A stretch of 64,000 nt of DNA from Natranaerovirga pectinivora (GCF_004342165.1 NZ_SMAL01000009.1:50105-114104); one strand, 5' to 3'; positions 31,960-42,084 are shown, counted from the first letter of the stretch. Made by a program: numbers and translations. Notes: generated from the sequence alone by a model not told the origin.

Positions 31960-33951
31960 TTACCCTTTTTTATGCCAAGAAAACTCTCCTCTATAATTTG
32001 AACCATTGTAATGTGGGTATTTCTCTTTATCACAAATCTTTTCTTGTGATATTTCATTATCTTGTGTATAAATATACATTTTTTCCTTATCCCACAATAC
32101 GATTTCTTCTCTACAGTCTCCTGTCAGATCAATAACTTCAGCACATAAATCTGGATGTCCATCATCAGGGAAAGTCACAACTCTTCTACCATACCCGTCA
32201 ATCATACCACCCTTTTCTACATTCCCATTAAGCAATATGAGATCTTGACCATCACCGGTCCAATTCACTGGAGTAATCATATTACCATCTGTCCCAGGCT
32301 CAAAGGAATATAGTCTTTCACCTTTTCCATTATAAATCATTACAATGCCTTGGCTTCCCCAATAAGTGGTTATTGCGATTTCATAACCTTTTTCTTCTGG
32401 TCTGAAATTACCAGCACTGATTCTTTGGGCGTGGCCTATAAGCTCTTTTAATAATATTTTTCCTTCTAAATCACATAAAATAAATCCTTCATCCCCAGAC
32501 ACCATTCCTATAATATCTTCGTCTTTAGTTGGATCCAATGGACCTATAAGAATTTCATCTGTATGATCTGTTTCAACAGGTAAAGTCCAGATTTTTTTAC
32601 CATTAGAGTCTACTAAGTTATAGCCAACGACCATTTCTTCTTTTCCATCCCCATTAATGTCTTTTGTAAAAGGGAAATGCCCAGTAATCCCATCATGGTA
32701 TTTCCACAAGAATTGCAATTGATTGTCATATGCCCATAATCTATTATAACGGTCTTTTATAAGGATATCTGTTGGCTTTTCTTTACCTGTAAAATTACAT
32801 ATTCTAATACAATCTACATTCACATGATCAAATGCGTATTGATCAAAAGGTACCCCTGAATATAAAGTTTCCATTGGGTCATCGGATATTGGTGTATCAA
32901 TAGACATTTTTACTTTTCCTGTGCTACCTTCTAAAATCATTAATTTAAAATCTATTGATACAATGACTTCATTTTTACCATCCATATCAATATCCGCTAT
33001 TTGAAAAGGTAAATCAGCAGAAATATAACCATGCTCTGGATTAGGTTCTCCTATTTGCCAAATGATATTGCCCTCTAAATCAAAAGCAGTTAAACAACTA
33101 ATATGACCATATCGGTCTTTAAAAACTCTTTTTTGACATTGTGCAATAATAACATCACATTGCCCGTCACCAGTTAAATCACCAAATCGTATGTTTCTTC
33201 CTGCACCAAAGTCTTTTAAATCAATGGTTTTCCATAGTTTTGGCTGTGGGTATTTTTTTCTTTCTTCTTCTAATGCTAATGCTTCTTGGTTTTTCTTTTG
33301 TAAAAGCTTTTCATAGCTTTCTTTTGTACAAGATACAGATAAATTTGAAAACTGAGTAGGTCCTTTAGCAAATATTGCTACCTTACCTGTAGCATACGTA
33401 TTGTCATTAAATTCTAATACAAGCTTGTCATCAATGTACACAGAAAAATTATTATCTTTTCCAATCACTTTAACTGAATATTTTTTGTCTTTTTGTAACA
33501 CAAATGACTCAGATACTAGTTCCACATAGTCTTCGTGATTTCTCATTATAGCTTTTATTTTGCCTTCTTCAAAACACACACCATAAAAACATCTACTATT
33601 TTGATAACGAAAAGCCAATCCACTTTGTATATTTGAATTCAACATTTTTATATCTGCTTCTAATATATAATCATCCCAAGACTCATTTCCTGTGACCAAC
33701 ATATTCCATGCCCATGGTCTTACCAATTCCATTACCTGAGATTCCATTGCCTTCTGATTACCATCTTTAACAATTAACCACATAGGTCCTTTTAACCCAT
33801 AATCTGCTAAATTACTGTACCAATTCCCTCTATATCCTTTTGGAGGATAGTAATGATATTCACCCATAGCAGAATGATCTGGATCATAAGGAAAATCCCC
33901 TATTTTAAAATCTGAAAAATCTTCTTTTTGTAATACAATATAATCCACCAT
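31960..33951 (-). CDS. Cytoplasmic laminin-G-like plus FG-GAP beta-propeller protein
   Basis: About 663 residues. There is no signal peptide. Residues about 80-215 look like a concanavalin/laminin-G sugar-binding sandwich. Residues 245-640 contain FG-GAP/EF-like repeats (GDLTGDGQCD, ADIDMDGKNEV, KDINGDGKEEM, IDLTGDCREE) that suit a calcium-binding beta-propeller as in rhamnogalacturonan lyases (PL11 and relatives). I see no catalytic signature, so activity on imported pectic oligosaccharides is only inferred. The start is the ATG at 33949-33951, six bases after AAAGGA. A TTG five codons upstream overlaps that site. Confidence 0.75.
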   Translation of the reverse strand: MVDYIVLQKEDFSDFKIGDFPYDPDHSAMGEYHYYPPKGYRGNWYSNLADYGLKGPMWLIVKDGNQKAMESQVMELVRPWAWNMLVTGNESWDDYILEADIKMLNSNIQSGLAFRYQNSRCFYGVCFEEGKIKAIMRNHEDYVELVSESFVLQKDKKYSVKVIGKDNNFSVYIDDKLVLEFNDNTYATGKVAIFAKGPTQFSNLSVSCTKESYEKLLQKKNQEALALEEERKKYPQPKLWKTIDLKDFGAGRNIRFGDLTGDGQCDVIIAQCQKRVFKDRYGHISCLTAFDLEGNIIWQIGEPNPEHGYISADLPFQIADIDMDGKNEVIVSIDFKLMILEGSTGKVKMSIDTPISDDPMETLYSGVPFDQYAFDHVNVDCIRICNFTGKEKPTDILIKDRYNRLWAYDNQLQFLWKYHDGITGHFPFTKDINGDGKEEMVVGYNLVDSNGKKIWTLPVETDHTDEILIGPLDPTKDEDIIGMVSGDEGFILCDLEGKILLKELIGHAQRISAGNFRPEEKGYEIAITTYWGSQGIVMIYNGKGERLYSFEPGTDGNMITPVNWTGDGQDLILLNGNVEKGGMIDGYGRRVVTFPDDGHPDLCAEVIDLTGDCREEIVLWDKEKMYIYTQDNEISQEKICDKEKYPHYNGSNYRGEFSWHKKG

Positions 33952-34093
33952 AATCGATCCTTTCAAAATGTAGTATCGTAAAACCTTTAATACTAAAGCA
34001 TTAATCTTCTAGTGCAAAATATGTTGAAAACATTGCTATAATTACAATATATGGTATTATTATAATACTATAAGTTTAATAAGTCAAAGTGTT

Positions 34094-34213
34094 TTACCTT
34101 CTTTCATCGATTGAAAGTTCCTCTATTCTACGCTTTTCATATGCTCTGTGTCGCTCAATTTGAAAGTATCGATTGTCATGCTGTGTTACTAATCCTTTTG
34201 CCTTATAAAACAT
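34094..34213 (-). CDS. Small 39-residue charged protein at end of the YtrA-type operon
   Basis: An ORF of 39 codons plus stop starts with ATG seven bases after AAGGAG, 15 bases downstream of the sixth paralogue gene. The product (MFYKAKGLVTQHDN... ELSIDERR) has many Arg/Lys and Glu, is probably alpha-helical and lacks a membrane segment. I do not recognise it. The good ribosome binding site and operon spacing support translation. Confidence 0.5.
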   Translation of the reverse strand: MFYKAKGLVTQHDNRYFQIERHRAYEKRRIEELSIDERR

Positions 34214-34228
34214 TTTTCCGCTCCTTGC

Positions 34229-35464
34229 TTATCTCTTCTCTATAACCAACTCATCTAAGCTTAAAACATCGCTAGAATGAAGCCATCTTTGTGTATCCCG
34301 GGAAATATACTCTATGAGCCCTTTTTGATTTTGAGAAATAATAACACCTTGATAAAGTAATTTATCATTCTCAGTAACTATTATTTCATACTTTGGATTA
34401 TAATAAGATCTGCTATCTATAAATTGATAGTAATCTGTACGGAAAGTATATAATTTATCTTCTATAAAAAAGAATTTAAATTCTGTTGTTGTTGAATAAT
34501 CAGATGTTGTTACTGTCGAGACGTTTTTTGTTGTAATTTCTGTATCTTCCAAAGAAAAAACAATCACTTTTATTTCGTGCCACTCAATATTGACTATTAA
34601 ATATACCACATTCTCTTTAACAACTATTTCATAGCTACTACTCTCCAAGTCTATCTTTCCAATTTCCTCAATCGTTAGTAGTTTTCCTTCTAAATCATAG
34701 CTTTTTACTGTTAATATGCCATCTATAGATATAATTAATATTAATATATCATCTATGGAAGTGATACCATAGACCTGTATATCCCCATCCCCTAACTCAA
34801 GAGTTGTTAATCTTGATACATCTAAAGTCTTTTCTTCTTCATCCAATCCTAGAATTTTAAATATACCATTTTTTCCTGTATAGCCTAGGGATGACGTTAT
34901 AGTAAAGTAGATATCATCCTCAACAAATGTATAAAAAGGGATTGCATTCCCTCCATTTAAATTTTGATAATCTATATGATAAGACTTAAATTCATCAGGG
35001 TCTGATTCAATATATCTACGAACACCTTTTACAACAACCTCTGTAGTATAGGTATAACCAATGCCTTTGTCCGTATATAATTCTACACTTAAATCAGTAA
35101 AATATTCTCTTCCCACTTTAACCCTTTGCTCTTGCATTACCAGTTGCCGTAAATCTACTAAATATTCATTTCTACCAAGTTTTAGCCTCTCTGTTATCTC
35201 TCTTCCCTTTTGCCATTTTTTATTTAAATGATGATCATATAAGGTGTATTCATAGCGCACTGTATTTCCTTCTAATTCAAATGCTTTACCTACGTATTTA
35301 TCTTGGATAAGTCCTTTTATAACGACATTCTCTAATACACTAGAATCCCCTTGTATATCCTCTATATATAAAGTCCCTTCTTGAGCTAACATATATATTC
35401 CTTTTACAGATGATGTAATCATTATTAGTGTAACAATTATCGTGATTAAGCCCTTATGTTTCAT
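34229..35464 (-). CDS. Exported paralogue 6 of the YtrA-type ABC cluster
   Basis: 411 residues, family unknown to me. The N-terminal membrane segment or signal (about 5-26) is followed by the family hallmark YIEDIQGDSSVLENVVIKG (about 32-50), then the DKYVGKAFEL block. The remainder is beta-rich with repeated blades (NGIFKILG, YGITSIDDILILIISIDG, FFIEDKLYTF, LLYQGVIIS), suggesting a propeller-like fold outside the membrane. It is closest to paralogue 4; their first 80 residues are almost identical. AGGAGG precedes the ATG. Last large gene of the operon. Confidence 0.8.
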   Translation of the reverse strand: MKHKGLITIIVTLIMITSSVKGIYMLAQEGTLYIEDIQGDSSVLENVVIKGLIQDKYVGKAFELEGNTVRYEYTLYDHHLNKKWQKGREITERLKLGRNEYLVDLRQLVMQEQRVKVGREYFTDLSVELYTDKGIGYTYTTEVVVKGVRRYIESDPDEFKSYHIDYQNLNGGNAIPFYTFVEDDIYFTITSSLGYTGKNGIFKILGLDEEEKTLDVSRLTTLELGDGDIQVYGITSIDDILILIISIDGILTVKSYDLEGKLLTIEEIGKIDLESSSYEIVVKENVVYLIVNIEWHEIKVIVFSLEDTEITTKNVSTVTTSDYSTTTEFKFFFIEDKLYTFRTDYYQFIDSRSYYNPKYEIIVTENDKLLYQGVIISQNQKGLIEYISRDTQRWLHSSDVLSLDELVIEKR

Positions 35465-35480
35465 ATCCTTTATACACCTC

Positions 35481-36764
35481 CTAGCCTCTTAATTCTATCC
35501 TCATATCTTGAATATTTCTAAAATCATATCTTTCAAAATACCTTTCAATAGAGTAATATGCATTGAGACTTTTTAATTTGTCTCCTCTATAATCCTCTTT
35601 AGACCCTATAAAATCTTCTCCTATATCCGTTACCAATTCACCATGATATAATAAATTTTCCTCTTCATAAACGAAAAGATGGTATTTAAAATCAAACGCA
35701 TTCTCTTTAAGCCTAAACATATTTCCAAATACAAATAATTTGTTTTCTATATAAAAAACTCGATCCATATCAATCATGTTATACTTTAAATCCAATGTAT
35801 CTATTTTAGAAACATTTATAATTTGAATAGCCTCTTTTACTTCAACAGTAACAATTACTCTCTCTTGACTAGGTGGGTAAAAGTACCCTGTATCATAATT
35901 TCTTAACTCATAGAAATTTTCTTGTTGGTATTCAAAACTCAAATGGATGTAATCATTTTCTTCAATTATTACCACTTCTCTATTAGGATATCTTAATTCT
36001 AATTCCAAAGCGTCCTCACTAACAACATCCATTGTTTCAGGATTATATGCTGTTACCATTAAACGATTCCCTACTTGGGTAATTAATAGTAGCAAATCAT
36101 TTTTAGATGTTATGCCAACAACCCCTAATTGATTATTGGTTTCATCTAAATCTATGGGACTGATTTTTTCTATCTTTCCTTTTACTGTTAAACTGGCATA
36201 ATAAGAGTCCACAACTTTATAAATGCCATTCTCCCCTCTAAAACCAGGAGAAGTATTAACGGTAAAATAGATTGCTTCATTTAGTATTGTATAATTATTA
36301 TTGTTATCTATTTTTAAGTAAGTATTTTCATCCCTTATACCATTAATGATGCCTGTATTATGTTCTGTAAAGCTTGGAAAACTGCCATAAGCACTTACAT
36401 ATACAAAGGCATTATTGCCACCAAGTTGTCTTGCCATAAGATTTGATAAATGTATATTTTCTGATACTTTCACCATACCCGAAAGAGATTCTTTGACATC
36501 CTCTTTCTTATTGATTACATGGTGGTCATAGAATTTAATCCTTTGATTGACTTGACTATTTTCTATTGTAAAATACTGACCATGGTATTTGTCTTCTATG
36601 GCACCTGATATAATAATATTGTCTAAAACACTTGGATTAACACTTATGTCTCTTATGTATAAAGTCGCTTCTTCAGCAAGAGTACATAACCCTACTACCG
36701 TTAAAATCATTACGATAAGTGCTATGGTTATTGTAATTTTTCCCCTATGCTTTCTAATTCCCAT
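35481..36764 (-). CDS. Exported paralogue 5 of the YtrA-type ABC cluster
   Basis: 427 residues, the longest of the six. A hydrophobic N-terminus (about 9-28) precedes the hallmark, here degenerate (YIRDISVNPSVLDNIIISG), then DKYHGQYFTIE. Blade-like segments NGIYKVVD, VGITSKNDLLLLITQVG, FYIENKLFVFG and LLYHGELVTDIGEDFI are kept. The ATG has GGGGGA upstream. It lies between paralogues 4 and 6 with gaps of 36 and 16 bases. Function unknown. One helix near the N-terminus could be an uncleaved anchor. Confidence 0.8.
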   Translation of the reverse strand: MGIRKHRGKITITIALIVMILTVVGLCTLAEEATLYIRDISVNPSVLDNIIISGAIEDKYHGQYFTIENSQVNQRIKFYDHHVINKKEDVKESLSGMVKVSENIHLSNLMARQLGGNNAFVYVSAYGSFPSFTEHNTGIINGIRDENTYLKIDNNNNYTILNEAIYFTVNTSPGFRGENGIYKVVDSYYASLTVKGKIEKISPIDLDETNNQLGVVGITSKNDLLLLITQVGNRLMVTAYNPETMDVVSEDALELELRYPNREVVIIEENDYIHLSFEYQQENFYELRNYDTGYFYPPSQERVIVTVEVKEAIQIINVSKIDTLDLKYNMIDMDRVFYIENKLFVFGNMFRLKENAFDFKYHLFVYEEENLLYHGELVTDIGEDFIGSKEDYRGDKLKSLNAYYSIERYFERYDFRNIQDMRIELRG

Positions 36765-36800
36765 AAAGTTATCCCCCTACTTTTATTGTTTTGAAACTAA

Positions 36801-38015
36801 CTACTTATCTATTTCTATAATCAACTCATCTAAACTTAAAGAACTACCATTGTACTCATTGGTAATCATTCTAATATCATACTTTAATCTAAAATTTAAG
36901 ACGCTATATGGCGTAATGTAACCCTCATACAATAACTCTCCGTATTGGGTTACTATAATTTTATACTTGGGGATGGCATAATTTTTGTCTTCTATGGATT
37001 GGGCAATTGCTGCATTTTCAAAGATATACAGTTTATCCTTAATATAAAAAGCTATAATATTCCTAGATCCTAATTCTCTTTGAATTGTTGAGAGATTTAT
37101 CTTCTCAATGCCTTTATCGTCTACTAGAAAAGTAAAAATTTCAACCTCACTCCCCATGTTAAACATTAAGTGAATATGATTATTCTCAGAATATATTTTA
37201 GAGACGCTACCTCTACTATCTAATTCTACAATTTTTTTAGAATAAAGGATTCCCCCCTCTAAACTATAGGTATTTAATATTAGTATCCCGTCTTTAGAAA
37301 AAACTAAAACAAGTTTATCATTCGTTGATGCAATGCCATAGACCTTTATACCACCACTGTCCAAACTTAAAGTGGACAGTCTTGATACATTAAGGTTCCC
37401 TGTATGATCAATTCCCTCTATTTTGAATATGCCATTGCTTCCTGCGTATTCAAGTGAGGATGGTATAGTAAAATATATCTCATTATTAACTAACGTATAA
37501 AAAGGATTGGTTCTATTTAAGCTGCTAACTGCACTTTCATAGTGATATTGACCCTCATCCGTTTCTACTAATCGAGGTTTTGCACTAACCTCCGAGGTAT
37601 AGGTGTATGTTCCCTTATTGGTATATACCTGAAAATCTACCCAATTTAGATAATCCTCCTCTACCCTATACCGATCAAAGGATATCGGTAGTATTATATT
37701 CTCCAAATAAATATTTCTACCAAGTGCTACCCTTTCTGTTGTATCCCTTCCATTATGCCATCTTTTGTTTAAATAATGATCATATGAAATATGTTCATTT
37801 GAACTTGTATTGCCCCTTAATTCAAATGTCTTACCTACATATTTATCTTGAATAAGCCCTTTTATAACAACATCCTCTAACACACTGGCATCTCCTTGTA
37901 TATCTTCTATATACAAAGTGCCTTCTTGTGCCAATATATATATTCCTTTTACAGATGCTGTTATAATGATTATAGCTATAATGAGTGTCACTAAACCTTT
38001 ATGTTTTATAACCAA
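36801..38015 (-). CDS. Exported paralogue 4 of the YtrA-type ABC cluster
   Basis: 404 residues. A membrane segment (about 8-28) precedes the hallmark YIEDIQGDASVLEDVVIKG and DKYVGKTFEL. The beta-rich body with NGIFKIEG, YGIASTNDKLVLVFSKDG, FYIKDKLYIF and LLYEGYITP follows. The likely start is TTG directly after AGGGGG, so initiation may be weak. It is the nearest relative of paralogue 6, pointing to a recent duplication within the cluster. Six bases separate it from paralogue 3. Confidence 0.8.
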   Translation of the reverse strand: MVIKHKGLVTLIIAIIIITASVKGIYILAQEGTLYIEDIQGDASVLEDVVIKGLIQDKYVGKTFELRGNTSSNEHISYDHYLNKRWHNGRDTTERVALGRNIYLENIILPISFDRYRVEEDYLNWVDFQVYTNKGTYTYTSEVSAKPRLVETDEGQYHYESAVSSLNRTNPFYTLVNNEIYFTIPSSLEYAGSNGIFKIEGIDHTGNLNVSRLSTLSLDSGGIKVYGIASTNDKLVLVFSKDGILILNTYSLEGGILYSKKIVELDSRGSVSKIYSENNHIHLMFNMGSEVEIFTFLVDDKGIEKINLSTIQRELGSRNIIAFYIKDKLYIFENAAIAQSIEDKNYAIPKYKIIVTQYGELLYEGYITPYSVLNFRLKYDIRMITNEYNGSSLSLDELIIEIDK

Positions 38016-38021
38016 TACCCC

Positions 38022-39239
38022 CTAAATCTCACTGTTTGGTGTAACGACTATATTATCTATATATAGATAATCATAGTTTCTGAAATCTTTTTCAACAACC
38101 TGCCGCGTTGGTACATGTTCTTTAGTGACTTCTGTAACCAATTCCCCTACATATACCAATGCGTTGTTTTCATATACATAGATATAATAAGCATAGTCAT
38201 CGGATCTCCACATTTTTGAACCCATATCTGCAAAAACATATAACCTATTCCCTATGTAATAAAATGCATCTACTCTTAATAATTTATAGTCCTCATAAAC
38301 CAAATCAAGATATGTTATATTCTTTATATTAATCCCGTTCTTTACATCAAATACAATTACTGGGCTTTGTGACCTAACCGTACTTTCAAAATCCATAATG
38401 ATGTCTTCTTCCTTAGTAATGATATTCAAGTCAAAGAATCTGAAATATTCTATATTTGTTTCAATGGTTTTTGATTCAATGAGTAATCCTGATTCTTCAT
38501 AAAGGCTAATGGTTAAGTCATCATTTATACTTGTAATTAAGATGAGCTTATCATCTACAGAAGTTATCCCCCAAACATTAAACTGATCCTCTAACTCATT
38601 TAAATTAAAAGTAACAATTCTCTTAATAGTTTCTTCGTGTATGTTATTTTCTTGATCAGGAAGGTTTTCTACTTTAAAAATACCATTTTTACCTCTATAC
38701 TCAGAAATTGTGGGCACTGTAAAAAATATCTTTTCATTAACAATGACGTATTCATTTCCCTTACGTAATGATGGACGACTTACGGATTTCCCTTGTCTGG
38801 TTTTTCTAACAGATCCTTCAACACCAACTAAGCCTGTATCGTAACCAATAGAGCCAAATGTCCCTCTTAAATTTGCTTCAACATCTAAAATATCGCTATC
38901 TCCTGGACTTACCCTGAATTCAAAGTAATGCAATTCATCTTTATCATCTATTTTAATAGGTTCCCTATAATTTCTTCTTTCCCATGTGTTGTTTAGATAA
39001 TGATCGAAGGCTTCCCTTTTTTGCCTTACTTTTCCTTCTTCTATTGTAAAAAATTGCCCTTGGTATTTATCTTGTACCATCCCAGTAATAGTGACATCTT
39101 TTAAAACACTTGGATCACCTTTAATATCTTTTATATATATAGTCTCCTCTGCTAAAGAGTGTAACTGCGTTACCGCTAAAGCCATTGCTATAAATATTAT
39201 GATTATCGTAACTATCCCCCAACGCCTTCTCTTTCCCAT
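38022..39239 (-). CDS. Exported paralogue 3 of the YtrA-type ABC cluster
   Basis: 405 residues. A short positively charged N-terminus (MGKRRRW) and membrane segment (about 8-27) lead to the hallmark YIKDIKGDPSVLKDVTITG and DKYQGQFFTIE. Blades NGIFKVEN, WGITSVDDKLILITSIND, YYIGNRLYVFADMG and LVYVGELVTEV follow. The ATG has GGGGGA upstream. It directly follows the second permease gene, just as paralogue 1 follows the first permease. Confidence 0.8.
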   Translation of the reverse strand: MGKRRRWGIVTIIIIFIAMALAVTQLHSLAEETIYIKDIKGDPSVLKDVTITGMVQDKYQGQFFTIEEGKVRQKREAFDHYLNNTWERRNYREPIKIDDKDELHYFEFRVSPGDSDILDVEANLRGTFGSIGYDTGLVGVEGSVRKTRQGKSVSRPSLRKGNEYVIVNEKIFFTVPTISEYRGKNGIFKVENLPDQENNIHEETIKRIVTFNLNELEDQFNVWGITSVDDKLILITSINDDLTISLYEESGLLIESKTIETNIEYFRFFDLNIITKEEDIIMDFESTVRSQSPVIVFDVKNGINIKNITYLDLVYEDYKLLRVDAFYYIGNRLYVFADMGSKMWRSDDYAYYIYVYENNALVYVGELVTEVTKEHVPTRQVVEKDFRNYDYLYIDNIVVTPNSEI

Positions 39240-39276
39240 AAAGTTATCCCCCTTCCGCCTTCCTTTATCAACATTA

Positions 39277-40059
39277 TTATATAAATGTTGTTTTTCTTAA
39301 CACTCTAATACTATCCCATATATAATATCCTGTGATGAGTAATAAAAAGGTACTGGACAGGTATAAGTTGTGATAAGACATAGGGAGTTGGATTCTATAC
39401 CTTAAGACGATAATGATTATAATCAATTGAACAATTACCACAGCGAATTTTTGTGTTTTATAAACACCTCTTGTATTGATGAGTATATAATACATTGCAA
39501 ATACAATTGACATTAATATTGCAAAGGAAGATAACAAACTTTGAAAACTTAATGGGAATACCAATCTATAGAAGTCTGACCTTACAAAGGACAAGAATAA
39601 TCCATTGCTGGCTTTTAGATTAATAACATCAACAACTCTACTCCCTTCATAAATTCGCTCTGGGAATGTTGGTGCAAATAAAGCATACCCTAAAATACCA
39701 ATAATAACCTGGGTTGCAATTAAGGACAAAAAGCCAGTAAGCCATGCAGATATTTTGGCTATGAAAATATTCTTTCTATCTTGTGGCAAAGCCATTAATG
39801 TGTATATACTTTTGCTTTCATTAAAATTACTAATAAAACTTAAAATACATATATAACACATAAATGCAAAAGAAATGATTGCTATCATCACTGCCCCTGA
39901 TCCCATAAATAATTCTTCAAATGGCACATAGTTATGTCGACCTCTTTTACTATAGCCAATGAAAAAAAGTTGGAGCCCCGTGGAAAATACGCACAACAAT
40001 AGTACATACTTATAAATATAATTAAATTCATGTTCAAACAAATAATATAATTTTTTCAT
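39277..40059 (-). CDS. ABC-2 permease B of the YtrA-type cluster
   Basis: About 260 residues with six predicted membrane helices. It is clearly paralogous to permease A (43308-44087): both share LFEHEFNY, SNFNESKSIYTLMALPQDRK, NGLFLSFVRSDFYR and SYHNLYL/EYHNLYI at matching places. The start is ATG at 40057-40059 after GGGGTG; the TTG-initiated extension upstream is unlikely. The ATPase gene is 50 bases upstream. The two permeases may heterodimerise on the one ATPase. Confidence 0.87.
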   Translation of the reverse strand: MKKLYYLFEHEFNYIYKYVLLLCVFSTGLQLFFIGYSKRGRHNYVPFEELFMGSGAVMIAIISFAFMCYICILSFISNFNESKSIYTLMALPQDRKNIFIAKISAWLTGFLSLIATQVIIGILGYALFAPTFPERIYEGSRVVDVINLKASNGLFLSFVRSDFYRLVFPLSFQSLLSSFAILMSIVFAMYYILINTRGVYKTQKFAVVIVQLIIIIIVLRYRIQLPMSYHNLYLSSTFLLLITGYYIWDSIRVLRKTTFI

Positions 40060-40109
40060 CTCATTCACCCCTGTATAATTTATCAAATTACTTCTTTAAT
40101 AACACCGTT

Positions 40110-40829
40110 TTATTGATTTTCGAATACTCTTTTATAACGATTCTCATCATATCCTAATATCTCCATCATTTTTTCTGGCAGACTCTTTCCTTCCTCTCGT
40201 ATATCATCTAAATAAAAATCTGCTTTTATGGTGCCATCTCTTAAAACAACAGCCCTATCAATAAAATTCTCTATTTCACTTAATTGATGTGTTGATATAA
40301 GAATGGTTTCTTCTTCTTTTAAACTTGATACCATTAGCTTTAAAAAGTCCTTTCTAGTAAACATATCTTTTCCTAAAAAAGGTTCGTCCATCAGTATGTA
40401 ATCTGCCATTTTTGCAAATCCTGCTGCTATTTCAACTTTTGATTTTTCACCTTTTGAAAAAGTTTTGATTTTTTTAAGTTTAGATAATGCAAAATAATCT
40501 GTAAGTTTTCTATACCTCTCATGATCAAACTTAGGATAAAATACCGATAAAAATTCCCCATATTCTCCAATTGTCATATTAGGGAAATAACTGCCCTCCT
40601 CAGTAATAAATGCCATTCTTTCATATAACTCTGATGGTTTTTTTTCTTCAATGCTTACCTCTCCAAAGGTTACTTCTGTCAGACCCATCATAACTTTTAA
40701 CATGGTGCTTTTTCCTGAACCATTTTCCCCTAGGATCCCAACAACTTCTCCTTTTTTAATCTGCATATCTACTTCATATAATCCAATAGTTCTTTCATAA
40801 TACTTTTTTACTTTTTTAAACTCTATCAT
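40110..40829 (-). CDS. ABC transporter ATPase of the YtrA-type cluster
   Basis: 239 residues. Walker A GENGSGKST is at 34-42. The signature motif is altered to FSKGEKSKV instead of LSGGQ. Walker B is YILMDEPFLG and the switch His lies in STHQLSE. This is the only ATPase gene in the cluster and sits between the two permease blocks, so it must energise both permeases if both are used. The YtrB/EcsA-like group often has such signature variants. Confidence 0.92.
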   Translation of the reverse strand: MIEFKKVKKYYERTIGLYEVDMQIKKGEVVGILGENGSGKSTMLKVMMGLTEVTFGEVSIEEKKPSELYERMAFITEEGSYFPNMTIGEYGEFLSVFYPKFDHERYRKLTDYFALSKLKKIKTFSKGEKSKVEIAAGFAKMADYILMDEPFLGKDMFTRKDFLKLMVSSLKEEETILISTHQLSEIENFIDRAVVLRDGTIKADFYLDDIREEGKSLPEKMMEILGYDENRYKRVFENQ

Positions 40830-40880
40830 CTTTTATCTCACCCTTCATTTTTATTTCAACTTAATTTTCCTTTATCAACC

Positions 40881-42071
40881 TTAATTGCTTTTTGTTACAA
40901 CGATTTTATCAATTTCTCTATACTCATAGCCGCTATATCTCCTGTTCCCCCTCGTATATAACGCCTCCCTTTTGAGTCTATCCACTGTAAAGTCTTCTTC
41001 TATATCCGTTACTAACTCTCCCTGATATAACAAAGCATCGTCTTTATATACTAAGATGTTATATTGAAAATAATTACTATCCCCATATCTATAGTCCATT
41101 TTTATAAACACAAATAATTTATCTTCTAAATAATAAATATTATCTAGTTCATCTGTATAACCAATTAAATTATTATAATCTATTCTAGGCTCTGATAGAT
41201 TTTTTAACTCAACACCACCATCTCTCATATCAAAAGTAATAATTGTTCTTTCATTCCTTCCAAACATTAATTCTAAATGGAGATAATCATCTTGTTCATG
41301 TAGTATTAACGAATGAAGCATTATGACACCATTATGATACCTTTTCCAATCTATTTCTGCAGAGGCTTTATTAATTATTTCTGCCGTTATGGGATCATAC
41401 GTTGTAACCGTTAAAATATTTTCCATTAAAGTAAATAGGTATAGTGTATTGTTCATAGAAGTAATCCCTAAAATACTCATTTTATTATTCGCTTCATCCA
41501 AATCCAGTGTAACGATTCTGTTAATGCTAGTTGGTCTAAGCTTATTATTCGCATCTCTATAAAAAGGGCCTTCTGCTTTAAAAATTCCATTAACACCTTT
41601 GTAACCTATTGGTGTGTTAAATGTAAAATACATGACATCATCTATTACCGTAAAATTATTCCCATCAAACATACCGTAAGGATATTCTCTTCCCTCTACT
41701 ACTCCTTGCTCAATCCCTGAGCGATACCTTCTTGTTGTTCCAAAAGGCATTGTTAATTCAAAGGATACTACATTACCTCTTACGTTAGTCCATACTTTAT
41801 AAGTTTCGGACACACTTTGTTCTTTCCATTGTTTATAATGGGTAAACGCTCTAATTTTCTTATTGATTTTATTATTTTTTATTGTAAACTCTTGAACATG
41901 GTATCTATCATGTATTATGCCTTTTATAGTCACATCCTCTAAAACACTAATATCCCCTTGTATATCTTTGAAATACAAAGTTGATCCTTCTGATAAACTA
42001 TGAACCCTTGCCACCAAGAATCCTATAAACATTATTGTAAATATTAATCCAATTGATCCTTTATACTTCAA
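40881..42071 (-). CDS. Exported paralogue 2 of the YtrA-type ABC cluster
   Basis: 396 residues. Membrane segment about 6-24, then hallmark YFKDIQGDISVLEDVTIKG and a diverged RYHVQEFTI block. Blades NGIFKAEG, LGITSMNNTLYLFTLMEN, YYLEDKLFVFIKM and LLYQGELVTDIEEDFT are recognisable. The start is TTG with GAGGTG upstream. It lies between paralogue 1 (13-base gap) and the ATPase gene. Confidence 0.8.
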   Translation of the reverse strand: MKYKGSIGLIFTIMFIGFLVARVHSLSEGSTLYFKDIQGDISVLEDVTIKGIIHDRYHVQEFTIKNNKINKKIRAFTHYKQWKEQSVSETYKVWTNVRGNVVSFELTMPFGTTRRYRSGIEQGVVEGREYPYGMFDGNNFTVIDDVMYFTFNTPIGYKGVNGIFKAEGPFYRDANNKLRPTSINRIVTLDLDEANNKMSILGITSMNNTLYLFTLMENILTVTTYDPITAEIINKASAEIDWKRYHNGVIMLHSLILHEQDDYLHLELMFGRNERTIITFDMRDGGVELKNLSEPRIDYNNLIGYTDELDNIYYLEDKLFVFIKMDYRYGDSNYFQYNILVYKDDALLYQGELVTDIEEDFTVDRLKREALYTRGNRRYSGYEYREIDKIVVTKSN

Positions 42072-42084
42072 ACAATCACCTCAT

